The notes below the pieces were generated by a model. That model ran no database searches. It saw only the letters and a list, made by a program, of their open reading frames with translations, and was not told the origin of the DNA. A stretch of DNA of 6,620 bases from ZC4RG20 sp964553875 (GTDB taxonomy: Bacteria; Pseudomonadota; Gammaproteobacteria; Steroidobacterales; Rariloculaceae). The position numbers and the translations under genes are program-made. The stretch lies in the NCBI GenBank assembly GCA_964553875.1, contig CAZKNH010000189.1, positions 1 through 6,620 of the forward strand, given 5' to 3'. The stretch's first letter is position 1; the number at the start of each line of letters is the position of its first letter. Shown piece after piece: positions 5,294-6,620 of this stretch.

Positions 5294-6620
5294 CGCCGCA
5301 GGTCCTGACGCTGACACTCTTTCTCGCCGTCGTCGCGGCGACCGTCGCGGTGACGGTCTGGGCCAGCCGGCAGACGTCGGGCGCGAACGATTACTACGCC
5401 GGGGGGCGGTCGTTCAGCGCATTTCAGAACGGGCTCGCGATCGGCGGAGATTACATGTCGGCCGCGTCGTTCCTCGGCATCTCCGGCGCGATCGCGCTTT
5501 TCGGATACGACGGCTTTCTGTACTCGATCGGCTTCCTTGTCGCGTGGCTGGTCGCGCTGCTCCTCGTCGCGGAGCTCGTGCGCAACTCCGGCCGCTACAC
5601 GATGGCCGATCAGCTCGCTTACCGGATGAGGCAGCGTCCGGTCAGAACGGCCGCGGCGATCTCGACGGTCGTCGTCTCGATCTTCTACCTGCTTGCGCAG
5701 ATGGTCGGTGCGGGCTCGCTCGTCGCGCTGCTCCTCGGCGTCGACGACGGCGCGCTCGCGAATCTCGTGATCGTCGGTGTCGGGCTCCTGATGATCTTCT
5801 ACGTCACGGTCGGCGGCATGAAAGGCACGACGTGGGTGCAGATCATCAAGGCCGTGATGCTGATGACCGGGACACTGCTGATCACGCTCCTCGTCCTGAT
5901 GAGATTCGGCTTCGACTTCTCGAGCCTGCTCGCTACGGCCGCGGCGAACACCGGGAAGGGCGACGCGCTGCTCCAGCCCGGGCTTCGGTACGGCTCGACG
6001 CTGACGAGCCAGATCGACTTTCTGAGCCTGGGATTGGGTCTCGTGCTCGGCACGGCGGGGCTCCCGCACATCCTGATCCGGTTCTACACCGTGCCGACCG
6101 GACGCGACGCGCGGAAGTCGGTGCTCTGGGCGATCGGGCTGATCGGGTCGTTCTATCTGATGACGCTCGTGCTCGGCTTCGGGGCCGCGGCGCTGCTCGA
6201 TACCAGCCCCGAGAGCGCCGTGGCGCGAAGCGGCGGCAACCTCGCATCGCCGTTGCTCGCGGAAGCGATCGGCGGGGGCGCAGGATCGACGGGCGGGGCC
6301 GTGCTGCTCGCGCTGATCTCGGCCGTCGCGTTTGCGACGATCCTCGCGGTCGTGGCCGGATTGACGCTCACTTCCGCGTCGTCAGTCGCGCATGATCTTT
6401 ATGCGAACGTGATGAAGCGGGGGGCCGCGTCGGAGAAGTCGGAGGTCCGGGCGGCGCGCATCGCGGCGTTCGTGATCGGCAGCGTCTCGATCGCGCTCGC
6501 GATCCCGGCGCAGCGGCTGAACATCGCGTTCCTGGTCGCGCTCGCGTTCGCGGTCGCGGCGTCGGCCAACCTGCCGTCGATCGTCTACAACCTGTTCTGG
6601 CGGCGATTCAATACGCGCGG
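5290..6620 (+). CDS. actP: Cation/acetate symporter ActP (sodium:solute symporter family), C-terminus cut
   Basis: Inner-membrane sodium-coupled monocarboxylate (acetate/glycolate type) importer of the SSS family; 443 residues are visible of the ~550 usual for ActP. Seen: TM1 at ~5-24; the family block NDYYAGGRSFSAFQNGLAIGGDYMSAASFLGISG (residues 33-66), which holds the conserved unwound TM segment; YTMADQLAYR; FYLLAQMVGAG (132-142); VGGMKGTTWVQIIKAVML (174-191); the SSS signature region GTAGLPHILIRFYTVP (254-269); and the sodium-site helix ISAVAFATILAVVAGLTL (343-360) followed by SVAHDLYANV. All are intact, so the gene looks functional as far as it goes; the last ~100 residues lie beyond the window. 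It starts at ATG 5290, overlapping the DUF485 stop by four bases. No acs (acetyl-CoA synthetase) is seen upstream, unlike in E. coli. Acetate as substrate is by family; close relatives also move pyruvate or propionate. Confidence 0.95.
   Translation, partial: MTPQVLTLTLFLAVVAATVAVTVWASRQTSGANDYYAGGRSFSAFQNGLAIGGDYMSAASFLGISGAIALFGYDGFLYSIGFLVAWLVALLLVAELVRNSGRYTMADQLAYRMRQRPVRTAAAISTVVVSIFYLLAQMVGAGSLVALLLGVDDGALANLVIVGVGLLMIFYVTVGGMKGTTWVQIIKAVMLMTGTLLITLLVLMRFGFDFSSLLATAAANTGKGDALLQPGLRYGSTLTSQIDFLSLGLGLVLGTAGLPHILIRFYTVPTGRDARKSVLWAIGLIGSFYLMTLVLGFGAAALLDTSPESAVARSGGNLASPLLAEAIGGGAGSTGGAVLLALISAVAFATILAVVAGLTLTSASSVAHDLYANVMKRGAASEKSEVRAARIAAFVIGSVSIALAIPAQRLNIAFLVALAFAVAASANLPSIVYNLFWRRFNTR

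Noticed and set aside
5223..6395. 390-codon plus-strand frame overlapping actP
   Set aside because: It is an out-of-frame shadow of the symporter with an arginine-rich composition; the other frame gives an unmistakable SSS-family protein.
1..6620. CRISPR array, tRNA or rRNA genes, phage or toxin-antitoxin genes
   Set aside because: Read on both strands by eye, I saw no regularly spaced direct repeats, tRNA cloverleaf or rRNA-like sequence, nor any proteins of those classes.

Overview
This is a 6.6 kb GC-rich window, apparently from a proteobacterial draft or metagenome assembly. A run of exactly 100 N (1603-1702) marks a scaffold join. An exported PQQ-dependent dehydrogenase, a large TonB-dependent outer-membrane receptor and a DUF485/ActP pair point to a Gram-negative respiratory heterotroph. 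A gammaproteobacterium is my best guess, but this is inference from gene style and not from a marker gene.

Layout: (1) 1-1496, minus strand: N-terminal ~498 residues of a secreted quinoprotein (PQQ-dependent) alcohol-type dehydrogenase, cut by the window edge at its C-terminus. (2) 1497-1768: the divergent intergenic region, interrupted by the N gap. The left contig ends in a sequence resembling the dispersed repeat found around REP-associated (IS200-like) transposases. (3) 1769-4792, plus strand: a complete 1007-residue TonB-dependent receptor with signal peptide, TonB box, plug and barrel, and a C-terminal aromatic residue. (4) 4793-4924: a strong GC hairpin (probable terminator), a sigma70-like promoter, and a nested inverted repeat leading into the next gene. 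(5) 4925-5293 and 5290-6620, plus strand: a DUF485 (YjcH-like) small membrane protein overlapping by ATGA with an ActP-type sodium:acetate symporter, which runs off the right edge.

A possible theme is alcohol oxidation in the periplasm by the quinoprotein, outer-membrane import of a substrate, cofactor or metal by the receptor, and recapture of acetate by ActP. Each step is family knowledge, but linking them is inference. The link between the first gene and the rest depends on an assembly gap of unknown true length. I did not find a clearly new system. The points most worth a second look are the active-site signature of the quinoprotein (a DYD motif plus two apparent PQQ-pocket substitutions), the four cysteine pairs in the receptor, and the nested leader structure before the DUF485/actP pair.
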